DNA of 64,000 bases. Origin: Platerodrilus igneus. Taxonomy: Eukaryota; Arthropoda; Insecta; Coleoptera; Lycidae. The stretch covers positions 1,392,001 to 1,456,000 of the forward strand of contig JARFIW010000961.1 of assembly GCA_036346225.1 (NCBI GenBank), in the 5' to 3' direction. The translations under genes and the position numbers were made by a program. The notes under the pieces were generated by a model. The model was not told the DNA's origin, searched no databases, and saw only the letters and a list, made by a program, of their open reading frames with translations. Below, in pieces: positions 10,306 to 22,430 of this stretch (within the stretch, counting starts at the first letter, position 1; the number at the start of each line of letters is the position of its first letter).

Positions 10306-10910
10306 ACTAGCAGAAACGTTTCGCCAAATACATCTTGTCATTGCCTTATACTTCATGATAAGATAGTCAAATACAATCCACTCTGAAACAGCATAAGAAT
10401 ATCATAATTACTTTATTATTATTATTGTACCTTTACAAATTATGAAAAAAGAAAAAAAACAATAAATCATTTAGCAATCACAGTCTATTTATTATTTTAC
10501 ATGTTTTTACAATATCAAATGTTTGATTGTTAATGGGTTAAAATAATAATTTTTGCTTAAATATTTTTTAAATGTTTGAATTATTAAGTGATTTAGTAAA
10601 CATTGGTAATTTTAAATAAAAGTTTTGTTATACATTTCTCAAATAAACTAACTAGTATGTTATTAACAAACTAGATTTTTTTTTTAAGCAGAACGGTTAC
10701 TACTACTATTTTTTTCTCTACAATACATTTATACTAATATAGTTAAACAGATTGAAAGAAATCCTATTTTTAGACACATCCAAAGAGAAAAAACAACGGT
10801 GTACTTGTGCAAGTATAAACATAACAGTTTTTATAACTAAAAAAAAACATATCATATGTTAATCGGGATAAAATAAATTGCATTCTTTATTTGAGCCAGT
10901 GGTTGAAGCT
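10306..10910. other. AT-rich intergenic stretch between capsid and polB 3' ends
   Basis: The two genes converge here. Long A/T runs are present; no gene or clear stem-loop is seen. Confidence 0.5.
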
Positions 10911-13900
10911 TTACAAGGCATTTCTGAGTGTATAGTTATACCCCCAAGGTTTAGTATTAGTGGTTAATGTACTAAGAATTCTTTTATCATCACTTGGATT
11001 AAAAACAATTTTGTTTTGTTTAATAGTAAACACACCATGTTTGACTGATCTAATTAAACATTGCTGTTTCTGTACAGTCTGTTTATAAAACAAAGCATTC
11101 TTATAATCATCAAAAGAAATTTGCTTAATACTTGCTAAGGAAGATCCCTTTGACTTTCTTATTACCCTATACTGAACTCTGTAAGTGTACATTTTAGATC
11201 TAAGCCCTACAAACTCTAGCATGATATCACCATTGTTTTCATCTTTCATAATACCAGGAACGTTTTTGTTTGATAGTGGGATATGATATTTGTTATGGGG
11301 ATCGTAATCGGAAGTATCAAATCTATGAATATCTTGTTTGATATAAGAGTAAATATCTTCAATGCTAAACTCGTATATCAAACTATCCGTATCTGTGTAC
11401 AGCAGCTTTGTTTTGTTAGCAAATTGCGATTTTATATAACTATAGTGAAATTCATATAAATAGGTTTTTGAAATATCTAGAATAGAGAAACCTGCATAAA
11501 TGGGTTTGTTTAAATAAACCTCTAATTTATTCATTTCTATTAAGACCAGATCTTTGTCTAACACAGTGCAACTGTGAAAATTAGGTTTCGCTATGTAATT
11601 ACGAGCTCCAAACCGTCCTTCCCATTCGGTCACTAATTTCACATCTTTCCATTTCCGTACGTTTTCCATCATTTTTCCATAAACCGAATTTATCATATTT
11701 TTATAAAAGCATATATCGAAACTGTTTTGTGACTGTTGTCTTAATTTCGTATTCAAATTAATGTATTCTTTTAACCAAGGAGCTTGTTTAAACTGAAGAA
11801 CCTTATGAATCTTTTTCAGTTCTAAACTGTAGCTTAAATACATTTTTAAATTCTTGTAGTGAATAATATAGTTGAGTTTTGGATATAAAGTTGTAAGTAA
11901 TTTCTTTATGTTTGATTTATTAGAAGGTACTGGTGGTATCATATGTTCAGACGCCAACGGTAAGTCACTGTGAATTTCATGTAAAGATACTGGGTAGTGT
12001 AAATCACATTCAAAAATATATCCTACATCAGAATCATTGGGAATATTAAGTATGTCTAAACGTATTATATCTGGACTGGTTCCATCTAAAAATTCAAATT
12101 CTCGATATGGAAGATATTCAGACATTGCAGCCCCATATAAATTATTAACATCAAAATACATTAAATATTTAGAATCGAAATTCGGATCATAATCTGCATT
12201 CATATATTTGTTATTTACTTTGGCATATCTATTCGAACATTGAGAATCACCACCACGAATTCCCCGTTCTAAAAACATTATTTTTTCAATATCAGTAAGC
12301 AACTCGAGTTTAACGTTCGTCGTTCTTAACATTGCACCTAGAGCTAAACCAGGAGCCGTAAAGTAGTGAAGTGGATCTAACTTATACGTGAACATGCAAG
12401 TTTTTCTAAAGTTTTCAAATATATCAGTCAAGAGCAGTACATCTGTTTTTAAATATAGATCTGAATAGTCTCTAGTGTTTTTATATTAAATGTTTGCCAA
12501 ACGTGTTTAGCATGATTGTAGTCTTCATCTGAGACTTCTTTATTGCGCAAACGATTAAAGAATGCTGTTTTACATGGTAAATTTGTTTTCATTGAGCCTA
12601 TCCCAAGAGTTAATGTAATCATAGGGAAATATGCCTTTACGCGTAAGTAACTGAAACTCATTATCAGTGTTATAATATTCCGTGGTGATGGATTTTTTAT
12701 TATCATCTAAGTAGGAAGCTAATTTTTTGATGCTAGATGCCATAAACCTGAATGAATCGATAAATCTAAAACTAACTTTCATACCTTTTACATATTTTGT
12801 GAAAGATATGTATTTTTCCTTATTTATTGGTAGAATGCTTAACGAACCTGAAAACTCTAACGAGATTTTTTTTAATAATGAAATGGGAATCGTAGCCTGA
12901 TTAGTTATGAAAAACTACTGGAATCATATAAGAATTATGATAATTGATGTTGCAATCTTGATGAGCCGCTCCTCGAAATTCACCTGTAAGGTGACAGTGA
13001 TCGCGAACTCTAATATCATCTATACTAAAAGGTTTATTGCAAATGTGACAGTGAAGGGCAAATTTAAATGCTGACTTTTGTTTTGCTGTTAAAGGATTCA
13101 TAGGTTTTGGGTTACAGAAAATTTTATTCGTCGTTTCTGAAATCAGTTTCTATTGAGCAACAAACCATTCTATACAATCCTTTCCGCGATACAATTGAAA
13201 TTTGGAAAATTTATTATCATACGAGCATTTCAAATAGTACGCTACACTAAAGGGTATATGCCTTTGGTAACGAACTGTGTTTAATATTACCTCCGGCTCA
13301 TTGCATGGTTCTAATATACGTTCGAGATCTGCATAAACTACAAATGCTACTTTTTCTTGGTAGTGGAGATGTTTAAATGTTAGATACTTTTCGGATTCTT
13401 CGGGCAATCTTATTGAGCAAGTATTCTGTTTTTCGCAATGATTCGAATGATGCTTAAGTAATGCTGCTGTACAAAAATTATTTAAACATCTATAACAAAA
13501 AAATTTTCTATGGTGATGTGAAGACAACTGTTTTGCAAATAATTTTGAAATATTCTTAATCCAAGTAAAATGAAAGTGATTCTCATTAGCATTTGTCGGA
13601 CGAGAATATTGTAAGGAATCATTATTTAAAACTAACAGGTTAATAGGTTCTATTTTTCCTAAATTTTCACTTAAACAAAATGGCAGTATTTTAGTATTTT
13701 CTATACAATATAGGTTAATTGCGAGATTGTTGAGTTTTTCAATTTTTCTTTATATCCTTTAATGCGATTGGAAACTGAATCGAATTGTAGCATAATACTG
13801 TATCAAAATGTGGATAGCTAGATATTCTTTGACTATTTTGTTTAGCAGAATATAAAGCGGAAATCAAGGTCCAAAGAATGCAATGTTGGTTGTTATTTAT

Positions 13901-14683
13901 TACATTTACCACAGCTCGTTTTTTTGCTATAAAATCCGGAACCGGAACAAACGTTGAACACCGTCCTTTAAGCGGATCATGATTGTTTATATTTACCTTC
14001 AAGTGTAAAACTTCTTGGATTGCCCAGCCTGAATCCTTTTCGCTAAATTCTTCCAACCGCTTTGATATCTTGTCCAATACGTTCTCCTTATACCACTGCT
14101 TGAGATTGGTGTTTATATCGTTGTGACGATTTGCAGTAGGAAACGTCTTCAAATCTATTTCACCAGTTGTAGGCTTAACAAGGTTAGCGGACAATATTAC
14201 ATTTACCTTCAACATTGACTTTTTTAAGCAAGCAACAATCTTGCGTTTAAAACTAGCGAACGCCTTGTCTAAGAACACTAGAGGATCTCTATAACTTAAA
14301 TTGGTAATAAGTCCCGTAATTATTCGACTTCCAAAACATGATTGTATATCATGCCAAATCAAATTTCGAATATGAGCTCTAGAAAGCGTTGCATCAATAC
14401 CTTTTCCTTGATATTCCAAATAGCGTTTCAAGTGCCTCAATTGTACAAGGTAACTTTTAAGATGTGCGAAATTAGATTCCAGCCTACTAGGATTTTCCTG
14501 GCGATTGTCTTCGTATACCTTATTTTTAATCGCAAGCTTTAATAAACTTATATTTGATTTTATAATTATCATGTGTTTCATAATTGCATCGGCTGATCTG
14601 ATTAGATTTACACATTTCACAGTTAACTTTAAAATAGCACTACTAATCTCGGCTACCGTTTCAGAATTCATGTTTCTATACAA
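10911..14683 (-). pseudogene. POLB: Protein-primed family B DNA polymerase, broken
   Basis: Would replicate the element from a terminal protein. About 1,250 codons. The N-terminal region (13739-14683) includes HDPLKGRCSTFVPVPDFI. Next come a zinc-type motif (FFCYRCLNNF) and exonuclease motif I (YADLE) in 13150-13730, then an endonuclease-VII-like cluster (CHICNKPF, VRDHCHLTGEFRG, C) at 12901-13101. The exonuclease II block is cut by a stop near 12900. The polymerase half (10911-12431) is open and has motif [10 protein letters not shown], motif B around [12 protein letters not shown] and motif [11 protein letters not shown] with both metal-binding Asp. Frame breaks lie near 13735, 13145, 12898-12780, 12580 and 12440. 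So the catalytic palm is intact but the gene is dead. Confidence 0.93.
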
Positions 14684-15845
14684 TCACTACACTACACTAC
14701 TTAATATATGTAGAGCTTTATTGACTATTTATACAAAAATATCATCTGATGTAAGCAAAACAACTGTAAAAAAAATAGCATACAATCAAAATAATTGCAT
14801 AGCGAATTGCTTTGAATGCAATTGTTAAAATCACCTTTATTTACGTTTTTATTCAAGATGATTTTCAAGCTTGAATGGTTTAATTCTTAAAAGAATATTC
14901 AGCAGAAAAATTAATACTGAATTTTAATTTCCAACAATAAATCCAGTTTAATAAGCAAAGTATCTGATTTTTGCGTTTTTTATTAACACTTGCATTGACA
15001 CAACAACCTCGCATCATTTTTATTCAGCTGTGTTTACGGAAAAAAATATGCTTGCTCGCAGTACAGTAATAAAATGTTCTTATACGACCTTTGATTTATG
15101 CTGTGTACAGAAAATACGCTAGCATTACAGTGCTATTTTTATGGTTACATATAAAAAAATTTCAGAAAAATAAAGCAAATTTGAAATGTCTCAGATTAAA
15201 CTGTCAATATTGTTTAATAATTTACACACACTCATGGTTTTTTTAAAAAACCAGTTTTAAAAAACTTTCTGCAGTTCTTTATCATAATACAATTAACATC
15301 ATGCAATTTTTAATTTATTGGAAGCTATATATAGCAGTACCTTGACAATTACAGAATTTTATTATGCAGCATGAATCATGTAAACGCAACTACTACATAC
15401 CTATATAGGCATATAAAAGTCAATTTTGTTAAGATCTACTGAAAAATAAATTATGCCACCAGTAATCTATAACTCATTCTATATATTACTGTATTAGTTA
15501 AGGGCCATTTGCATTGCATTATTTTAAACAAAATTAAACTAATTTAGGTTTTTTATTTTTACTATGTGCCTTCGTTGCAATTTTTTTCAGATAATGAATC
15601 CAATTCGTTATTTCTGCTGAGGCATAATTATATTTGCTTACATACTGTTTTTTATTCATTAGAATAGAATACATAGCTGAATATATATAACATTTGCAAT
15701 TTTTTCAGAAAACGATGCAAATTTTTAATTTTTTCTAACAGGTCAGTTTATTATTTAATATAAATACTTCACGTAGTTTTTACCAACAGTATTCAATCAG
15801 ATCTCTTGTATAATTATTAGTTACTACTACTAGCAGCTTTAAAGA
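14684..15845. other. AT-rich non-coding part of the Polinton
   Basis: Between the polB start and the spliced small gene. No reading frame resembles a known protein. Promoters for the two divergent genes should lie here. Confidence 0.4.
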
Positions 15846-16636
15846 ATGGGTAACTTATCATCGATCAAAAATGGTAGTAGTACCAACGTAAAAGTTCTAG
15901 AACAATTTATATTACATTCTTACGAAGATTTGATTAAAGAAGTTTTTGGTTCTTCACCTCAACTTGACACTGCTGTTATCTTGATAGTGACGTAATAGAT
16001 ATATCACGGTAAGTGCTTTTTCACATTTATACGTGTGTTTTAATATTGATAGATTTGAGCGTTTTTTTAGGAGCAATGAAATGTCCGAGTCTGCCGCTTT
16101 TGTTGTTTTTCCACCGCAGCCAGTTCCTATACTCGAAATTAGATGTACCAATGATCAACGTCATAGTAAAGTAGAACCATAAATGTACGTTATAATATAT
16201 TTATGTTTATGCAAACACTACTAATTTATAAGTTACATTAGATTAGGATCAAAAAACCATTCTGGAAATTCTGAGGCTATCGTTAGATCGTTGGCACATT
16301 TTGATCCTCTCAGAAACATCAGGTAGTATATAAAAGAGAAGGTGAACCTACAATAATCTTTTATGTTATGCTCACAGTTCAGGCAAAAACATGTCGGCTA
16401 TGAAAAAGTTATGTACAGAATCTAATATGGCTGTTTGCTGTGAAGATGACAAATCCTACGAATATGACACAGTAGAGTTGCTTAACGCATTTAAAAAGCG
16501 CGGAGAAAAGCTACTGCGTCGTCTAGATTTGGAGCTAGAAATAATAAAGCAAAAAAGAGAGGAACTGGCTGCGAGGGAGCAGCAGATACTTCAAGAACGG
16601 GAGTTAATAAATACTTTTTCATTTATAAATAGTTAG
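15846..16636 (+). pseudogene. Small four-exon gene with a coiled-coil C-terminus (likely one frameshift)
   Basis: Exon 1 opens MGNLSSIKNG (15846), with Gly2 available for N-myristoylation. Exons read 15846-16008, 16071-16165, 16247-16322 and 16378-16636. Introns are 62, 81 and 55 nt and have GT/AG ends; the first donor is GTAAGT, and the first acceptor follows a T-run. Exons 2-4 join in one frame with matching phases (2, 1, 2) through to the TAG at 16634. Exon 2 has SAAFVVFPPQPVPILEIR, exon 3 GNSEAIVRSLAHFDPLRN, and exon 4 a charged helix (KKRGEKLLRRLDLELEIIKQ) predicted to be a coiled coil. Exon 1 needs a one-base shift near 15968-15992 to enter this frame. No known function. Alternatively, exon 4 alone (16391-16636, 81 aa) is an intronless gene. 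Confidence 0.5.
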
Positions 16637-16890
16637 ATTTTAACTGTAAATAGGTAGATCAAAATATTCAACAATTTTTAAATAAAAGTATTATATAAAA
16701 GTTTCTCTTTTGAAACAAAACTTTCTCTTAACAAGGTAGTAACCTCAAAGTAAAACACATAAATCAGAACCCACTTTAATTAAATACATCATTCTTTATA
16801 CAATCGACTTAGATCTGTTATAATAAAATAAACAGTAAAGAACAAAATGTATATTATTATAATAAACTAATTCCTTACATTAGTCACATA

Positions 16891-17187
16891 TTATTCTAAA
16901 AATTCTATGTTGACAGTTATACCGATCGATCCCTTACTAGTTATGTATACGTGTTTGTTCGAGCCAATACTTTCATTTAATTGTTTTACTCTATGTGCTT
17001 GAAGGGATTCAAAATATCTCAATGGCAATATACTTTTGAACTCTTCTGTTTCCACTAATACTCTTTCTCCATATTTTGTCCTGACAGTTTCCACTTTCAA
17101 AACTTCAAACCTCTTATTCACTACAAGATCTTTTGAATTTACATAAGGTTTGCGATATGTGGTTTTATTAAAAGTATTAAAATCCAT
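16891..17187 (-). CDS. Small Polinton protein of 98 aa, possible OB-fold/ssDNA-binding type
   Basis: An intact frame next to the right TIR, transcribed inward like the 1592-2059 gene at the other end. It contains RFEVLKVETVRTKYGERV followed by a strand-rich stretch and SILPLRYFESL. Small proteins with a KYG.RV/ILP..F pattern recur in arthropod Polintons. The strand order suggests an OB-like single-strand-binding protein, but this rests on pattern only. Confidence 0.5.
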   Translation of the reverse strand: MDFNTFNKTTYRKPYVNSKDLVVNKRFEVLKVETVRTKYGERVLVETEEFKSILPLRYFESLQAHRVKQLNESIGSNKHVYITSKGSIGITVNIEFLE

Positions 17188-17341
17188 ATTGCATTTAATT
17201 ACTTGCTTCTATCTTACACACAACACTCCGTTAACTAATTTTTATGTTGATATGATTGCTAGTCGAAGATTTTTACTTATATTAGATAGGATTGACCATG
17301 ATTACCACCGCTGCTGCTTTTCCTACTGTTGGGCACACTTT

Positions 17342-17731
17342 GAACTCAAACCGGCCCATGTGTATTTTCAGCCTCTAAACATAAGTAGAAAAAACATAAA
17401 TCAAAATCCACTTTAATTAAACACAATTGACTTGAATGCGATATTTTGCATCTGGCATACTTTATAACTTTTCGCTAGAAAACCGAATTCAAAACAGCTA
17501 CACACATTTTCTCTGCACTTACATTTTTCAACATACGTGTGTTTTGAAGTCACACACGTATGTTCCATTGAAAGTAATATAAAGCCGGTCTGACTTCAAA
17601 ACGTGCCCACACGTATTTTACATTGAAAGTATATAAGGCCGGTCTGAATTCAAAACGGTGCACGTGTATGTTACATGGAAAAAACATACGCGTACACCGT
17701 TTTGAATTCAGACCGGCCTTACCTCACTACT
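17342..17731 (-). repeat. Right terminal inverted repeat of the Polinton
   Basis: About 390 bp, the inverse complement of the left terminal repeat without the extra tandem unit. Identity is high and continuous, with scattered single-base differences, so both ends were once identical. Confidence 0.93.
17634..17721. repeat. Terminal imperfect hairpin inside the right TIR
   Basis: Mirror of the 916-1003 palindrome, also 88 bp and starting 10 bp from the element end. Confidence 0.85.
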
Positions 17732-17737
17732 GACTTC
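17732..17737. repeat. Target site duplication, right copy (GACTTC)
   Basis: Partner of 900-905, with one mismatch at the last base. Confidence 0.8.
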
Positions 17738-17774
17738 ATATACCCTTAAATAACCCTTATTTCATAGCAATATA

Positions 17775-18650
17775 TATAAAAAAGTCGGGAGAACGCAAAG
17801 GCCATTGAACGGGTGCTTCGTGGTCTCTACCAATTCATCTACGAGTAAATTGTTCAGTAAGATACTCTCTTACGGCACGTGCAAAAGAGGTGGTGCACCG
17901 TAGTGCATAAAGAATATGTTTCGGCGGACATTAAGGGGCAAGTCTTCTAGTAATTCTGGTAAACTTTCTTGAAGAAATCGTAGGTAAGAGCGCCATACAA
18001 ACGATCAGGCAATCGGAATGGCCAACCACAAAATTGCTAATAACTCCGACCCAGACTTTAATTTTAAACTCTCGTTGATAATGTCTACTTTTAATAGAAT
18101 GTGAATTTTCATCTGCATAACACATGCTCATTGTGCAGGTTCGTTATGAAACGACGTGTAAAACAAGGTGTCATCAGTAAACAAAAATATTAATGTGGAA
18201 TCGGTTGTCAACCGCCCTGCGTTCCCGAGCAGTTTGTGAAAAATTTAAACGTGATCCGTGGTCAAGTGGCAGTAATTCTTGCACTAGCTGAATGTGGAAT
18301 GGACGAAGTAATTGATCTTTAATGATCCAACTCATGGTGCTTTTTGGAATCCCAGTCTCTCGTTGCTATGTTCTGGTACTGTTCGCAGGATTGTCATTAA
18401 TCATTTGGAAAACAGCATCTTTCGTAATTGGTATTCGGTCTTGCTAAGGTCTTCCAACATTAGTTCTGACTGGTTTTAACGTTCCTGTTTCTCGAAGACG
18501 TCTTTCGATTCGGGCTAAGGTTTTGTGATTTGGAACTCCGGTTTGGATATTCTTCTTGATACACGCGGACACTATCTATGAAGTTACCCAAACAGAATCC
18601 AAGAACTAATAGCATGTTCACCTGTTCATTAAAAGGGAATTCCTTTTTTG
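17775..18650 (-). pseudogene. Decayed Tc1/mariner-superfamily-like transposase
   Basis: Reading right to left, the blocks are an N-terminal helix-turn-helix region (VYQEEYPNRS, near 18560), RPFH (near 18260), REFKIKVWVGVI (18050s), PLNVRRN and a catalytic block (17930-17880), then a degenerate WP..SPD..LDFF-type end near 17790. Several frameshifts and stops separate them. The block that normally reads MHDGAPPH reads HYGAPPL, so the second catalytic Asp is Tyr. This family is abundant in hymenopteran and other insect genomes. No terminal repeats found. Confidence 0.75.
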
Positions 18651-18659
18651 CTAGCTGCC

Positions 18660-19070
18660 AAGGTTACACAACAGTAATAGCAATTAAAGCAATAACGTGT
18701 TAAAGAAAACAGTACAAAAGCAAACTGAAGCAAACAAATTATTGTAACATTTACTGTCAAAAGTACTAAAAACTAAAGCGATACGATTGTGTTTTATGAC
18801 ATTTATGTTTATGAATATCGTTTAGCAGTGTTTAAGAAAACATTTGTTCCCTGCAAACTAAGCGAAATACGGATTTTTTACAAGAATCATAAAATGAGGG
18901 TGATGGGTAAGTGTTTCTGTTCAAGAAATGTCTTAGAACGGTATTACCACCCCTAAAAAAAGTATATCAAAAATTGCGAAAGGTAAAGGTGGTTTTAACC
19001 CTTATAAAATTTTCTTTAGATTTGTTTGATTTCTGAAAGTAAGGTAATCCTCTAAAATGCACTTTGGCCA
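18660..19070. other. No recognisable feature
   Basis: Unremarkable sequence between the transposase pseudogene and the LINE fragment. Confidence 0.4.
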
Positions 19071-19074
19071 AATT

Positions 19075-19826
19075 TTAATAAATTTGTTTCACACATTTCT
19101 GAACAGTGTTCGCTTCTACCTCTTCCTTATTGTAGCGAGAGGTGGGCATGTTAGCTCGTATTATTGCCGTATTTACTGGTTTAGAGTCTAATCTAACCAT
19201 GAGTACTCTTTCATCCTTTTGTAAGTAGTTTTCTACACAGTGTCCTATCTTTTTTCGCACACCTATCCCTACACAAGAATTTCTTTCCCCTCATCCTGTA
19301 TGAATTACCCTAAAATCTCCACTCCAAAAATTCCTGCTATAGACCACCGAACTTCTCTGATTCCTACTATGTGTAGTGCTAACATCTCTATTTCATACTA
19401 CTGACATTCCGCGCTCCGACTCGCAGAATGTTCCAATCAAATTTTCCGAAGTAGTTCCCTCCCGGAGATGCGAATGGGAGACTATTTTTCTTCCAGAATC
19501 TTTTACCTCAGAAGATGCCATCATATTAAATTCAATTTAAGTACGCTGTGTACTTGGGAGATGATGTGGTGGTTTCCGTTGCCTTCCACATCGCGGTAGT
19601 GTGTTTTAGAATGTCATACCGACCCCTACGCTCTCTGCCAATCTAAGTACCGAATGAGACGATGTTTTCTTTCGGGGACCTGTCTTAGTCTGGTTCCTCA
19701 CTAAAGACCCTATTGCTTTAGTTGAACCTGTAGTTTGGCTCTTTTGATCCCTGGAACCCGGACGCCATTCCCCCGTTTTAGTAATCTTGAACTTCTTCAA
19801 GGTGCAGGTCCATTTAGAATGCACGT
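19075..19826 (-). mobile_element. 5' fragment of an RTE-type LINE, lacking its 3' part
   Basis: Read on the minus strand this matches the first 770 bp of the LINE at 27487 (starting near ATGGACCTGCACCTT), through the 5' leader into the endonuclease up to the MPTS(S/R)Y block. It is interrupted by stops and small indels. The endonuclease core and all reverse transcriptase are absent, the reverse of the usual 5' truncation of LINEs. Confidence 0.85.
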
Positions 19827-22430
19827 TTTAGGAAACTTAATATAATTTTACCATAATTCTATTATGTAATTCAGAATATGATTTTAGCCCTACGTAATGC
19901 AGACGGTTTACGAAAGTTGCAAAGACTTATATTAAACGTGTGATGTAGTGGTTGTTTGGGGACACCTTGTCAATGCTTCGTAGTAACAGGGATAACATTT
20001 ATATACAAATTAAGATATTGATATGAACTTATTATACACTAACACTAAAGACATAACACAAAAAGGAACTATTTACAAACGTTTTTGTGTGCATAATTAA
20101 ATGGAAAATGTCTTTAACGCTACCACTGAAAGCACTTTAGTTTGTAAAGCTGTGAAGCGTGTTACTGTGTTAAAGAATAGGTTGTTACAGGTTTACGACG
20201 AAGACCTAGGTCTGGTGTCGTGCAGGGGGAAATGGTCATAGTTGTAAGTAACCCTGACCCGGGTTGCAATAACGTGGCACCAGGTGGCGGTGATTGATGT
20301 CGAATTTTCATAGCTTTGGTAACTAACGGCTGGTGTACAGCGGCTTTCTTGGTCGGTAGAAATAAGGCGGACTTATGGCGGAATTTTTATACTTCTGGCG
20401 TGTTTATTGGTACCACGTGCTGTAAGAGTTCGTCCTAATTCCCGTGGCCTTGAAACTAGAGCGGGCCCATGCTGTTATGGTGGGATCCTGTCTGTAGTGT
20501 TGTAAAAGTTCGCTTCACTTTATACCGTTTGATATGGTAATCACAACGAGATAATTTGAAAGAATATTCTTAGTGCGCAAGAAGTTAGGTGTCTTCCGTC
20601 TTACGCTATTAGTAAGATTATTTCAAGGAGTTTTGTGGCCTTCCTAAAGATAGAACAAGAGAATGTGATTTGCTTTAGCGTTTGCAGCTTTTTTTTATAC
20701 CGATGTTACTTCGCATAGTTGATTCGAACGATTCCATTTATATTCAAGGAGTGTTGTTTGTACAAGCCGATTACGTATTGAAAGATGGTTTAAGCGTGCA
20801 TGCTAGTCATTTGCATGCTACGTGCTCATTGACTTAGTTAGTTTGGAGTATGATTGGTTGCATACTCCTACAAATGGAAACCAAATTAGTGAAGGTATTC
20901 GTTTTGGTTAAATTTTCTAATCAAAGGTTATGTGATTTTATACTATTTACAAGTATAACTCGCTTTTGTGGTATAACACAGTAAATTTTGTAGATGTACC
21001 TCACATATTTAGAAAAATCAGTATAATTATTTCAAATGTGTTATTTGAAACTTTAGAATGGTCACCCCAAAAAGTTGTCGAACTTGTAGAAATTGCTTCT
21101 TATTGCTTTAAAACCAATAGAGAGAATATTGCGGAAAAAAAGCAACCCTATGCTTAAGATATCGACCTTATCAGAGATAACTCTTGCTAACCAGCACAAG
21201 GGGGATTCGCAAAATTCATGTAAGCTTATGTTTATCTTAATGAATCTACTACAATAATAAAAATACTGATCAATACTGGAAAGTTCAGATCTGATTTATA
21301 AAACTTTTATCATTTAAACAATGCAGTTTTGAGCCTTCATTGTAGTACTTAAAAAATACGTTAACACGACAATTGCCACCTGTAACTTTAATGAAATCTA
21401 GTTTAGGCAGTATCAACGTTGCAAGCGAAAAAGTTGTTAACATAACTCTGGATTCACAAGTTCCGATTATCAGCTTTTATAACAGTAAATACGGTAATCA
21501 CTAAATAACACTATTGTAGAGCAAACATGGAAGCCAATCTGCCATGAATTTTGATCTTTGACATTTTGTGTTATACCGTAAAGGATATATTTTTCTTAAT
21601 ATGCCTATCTAAGGGAAAACATTCCGTAAGAGGGTGTGCAAACTGCAAGAAACTCAGGAGAGGAATATTCATACTTTTCTAAATTAAAGAACAAAGTTGC
21701 TACATATCAAAAACGGAAACTCCAAACTACTATCTTTAAGTGCATTTATAATTTCAGAGGAAACCAAAAGCTTAAGGATGAAGATTTGCGCACTGATTAT
21801 ACAAAAGACGATCAAGAGTCTGAGCTTTTACGCTACTGAAATATGAAATATCTCCAACAGCAAAGAAATTTCATTGCAAGTTTGTGTAAAAGAGATCGAA
21901 ACGAGACGATCACTTTTAATATAACATATAATAAGTTTCACCAACACTTTCACTTCAACAAATGTTTATATTAATTAAGGACGAATTTAAAAACAAATTA
22001 GGAAAAATGTTAAATTAATTTTCAAACAAATTTATTTCAAAATCTTTATAACAAAATACAATCTAGGTTTCCACCTTCTAAAAAACAATGAATGTTGTGT
22101 TTGTGCTAAATATTGTAGACAGATGCCAAAGAGATGCTTTAATCGGCTTACGACTTGTCGTAAAAGGTCGCGCAAGGGAGGAAATAGAATCCGATACACA
22201 AATAGCGCGCAATGACAGTACTTAGGGTTTCTTGAAATTTTTGAAATACGCTGTAGCAAAACCTGCCGCTTTTTACTTTGTCTGTTTTTTCCTTCTGGAT
22301 CTGGAAGACATAAAACCGTGCCAGCCTGGATACGCGATGGTACCAAAGTCTGGGTATGATAAAGAGTCAAGGAAAGAATGTTAAAGCAAAATTAGATAGT
22401 CATTTTACACAAAAGTGCATTATCTGCCTA
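19827..22430. other. No recognisable gene; GC content rises near 20150-20520
   Basis: Short frames only. The 20150-20520 stretch is richer in G and C than its surroundings but codes for nothing I recognise. The N-terminal part of the hAT pseudogene that follows may extend into 21600-22430, but I cannot identify conserved residues there. Confidence 0.4.

Larger units (their letters stand above)
906..17731. mobile_element. Polinton/Maverick element, degraded but nearly complete
   Basis: The element is about 16.8 kb. It starts AGTAGTGAGG and ends CCTCACTACT, and has long terminal inverted repeats, a 6-bp flanking duplication and the full Polinton gene set: integrase, packaging ATPase, adenovirus-type protease, penton, major capsid protein and protein-primed DNA polymerase B. 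Polintons are self-synthesising DNA transposons related to virophages and adintoviruses. The AG terminus and 6-bp target duplication match what is known of the family. Gene order is ATPase and integrase leftward, virion genes rightward from a shared divergent start near 5.4-5.6 kb, then polB leftward. Most long genes carry frameshifts or stops, so this copy is a fossil. Confidence 0.95.

Noticed and set aside
15954..16151. Minus-strand frame of 65 codons across the spliced gene
   Set aside because: The plus strand has matching splice phases and a continuous protein; the minus frame has no resemblance and crosses an intron.
906..17731. Interpretation as a bracovirus or nudivirus segment
   Set aside because: The gene set (integrase, packaging ATPase, protease, penton, capsid, polB) with TIRs and a 6-bp duplication is that of a Polinton; no nudivirus core gene is seen.
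22032..22370. Minus-strand frame of 112 codons at 22032-22370
   Set aside because: No family resemblance, no neighbours on that strand; it may overlap the decayed N-terminus of the plus-strand hAT gene.
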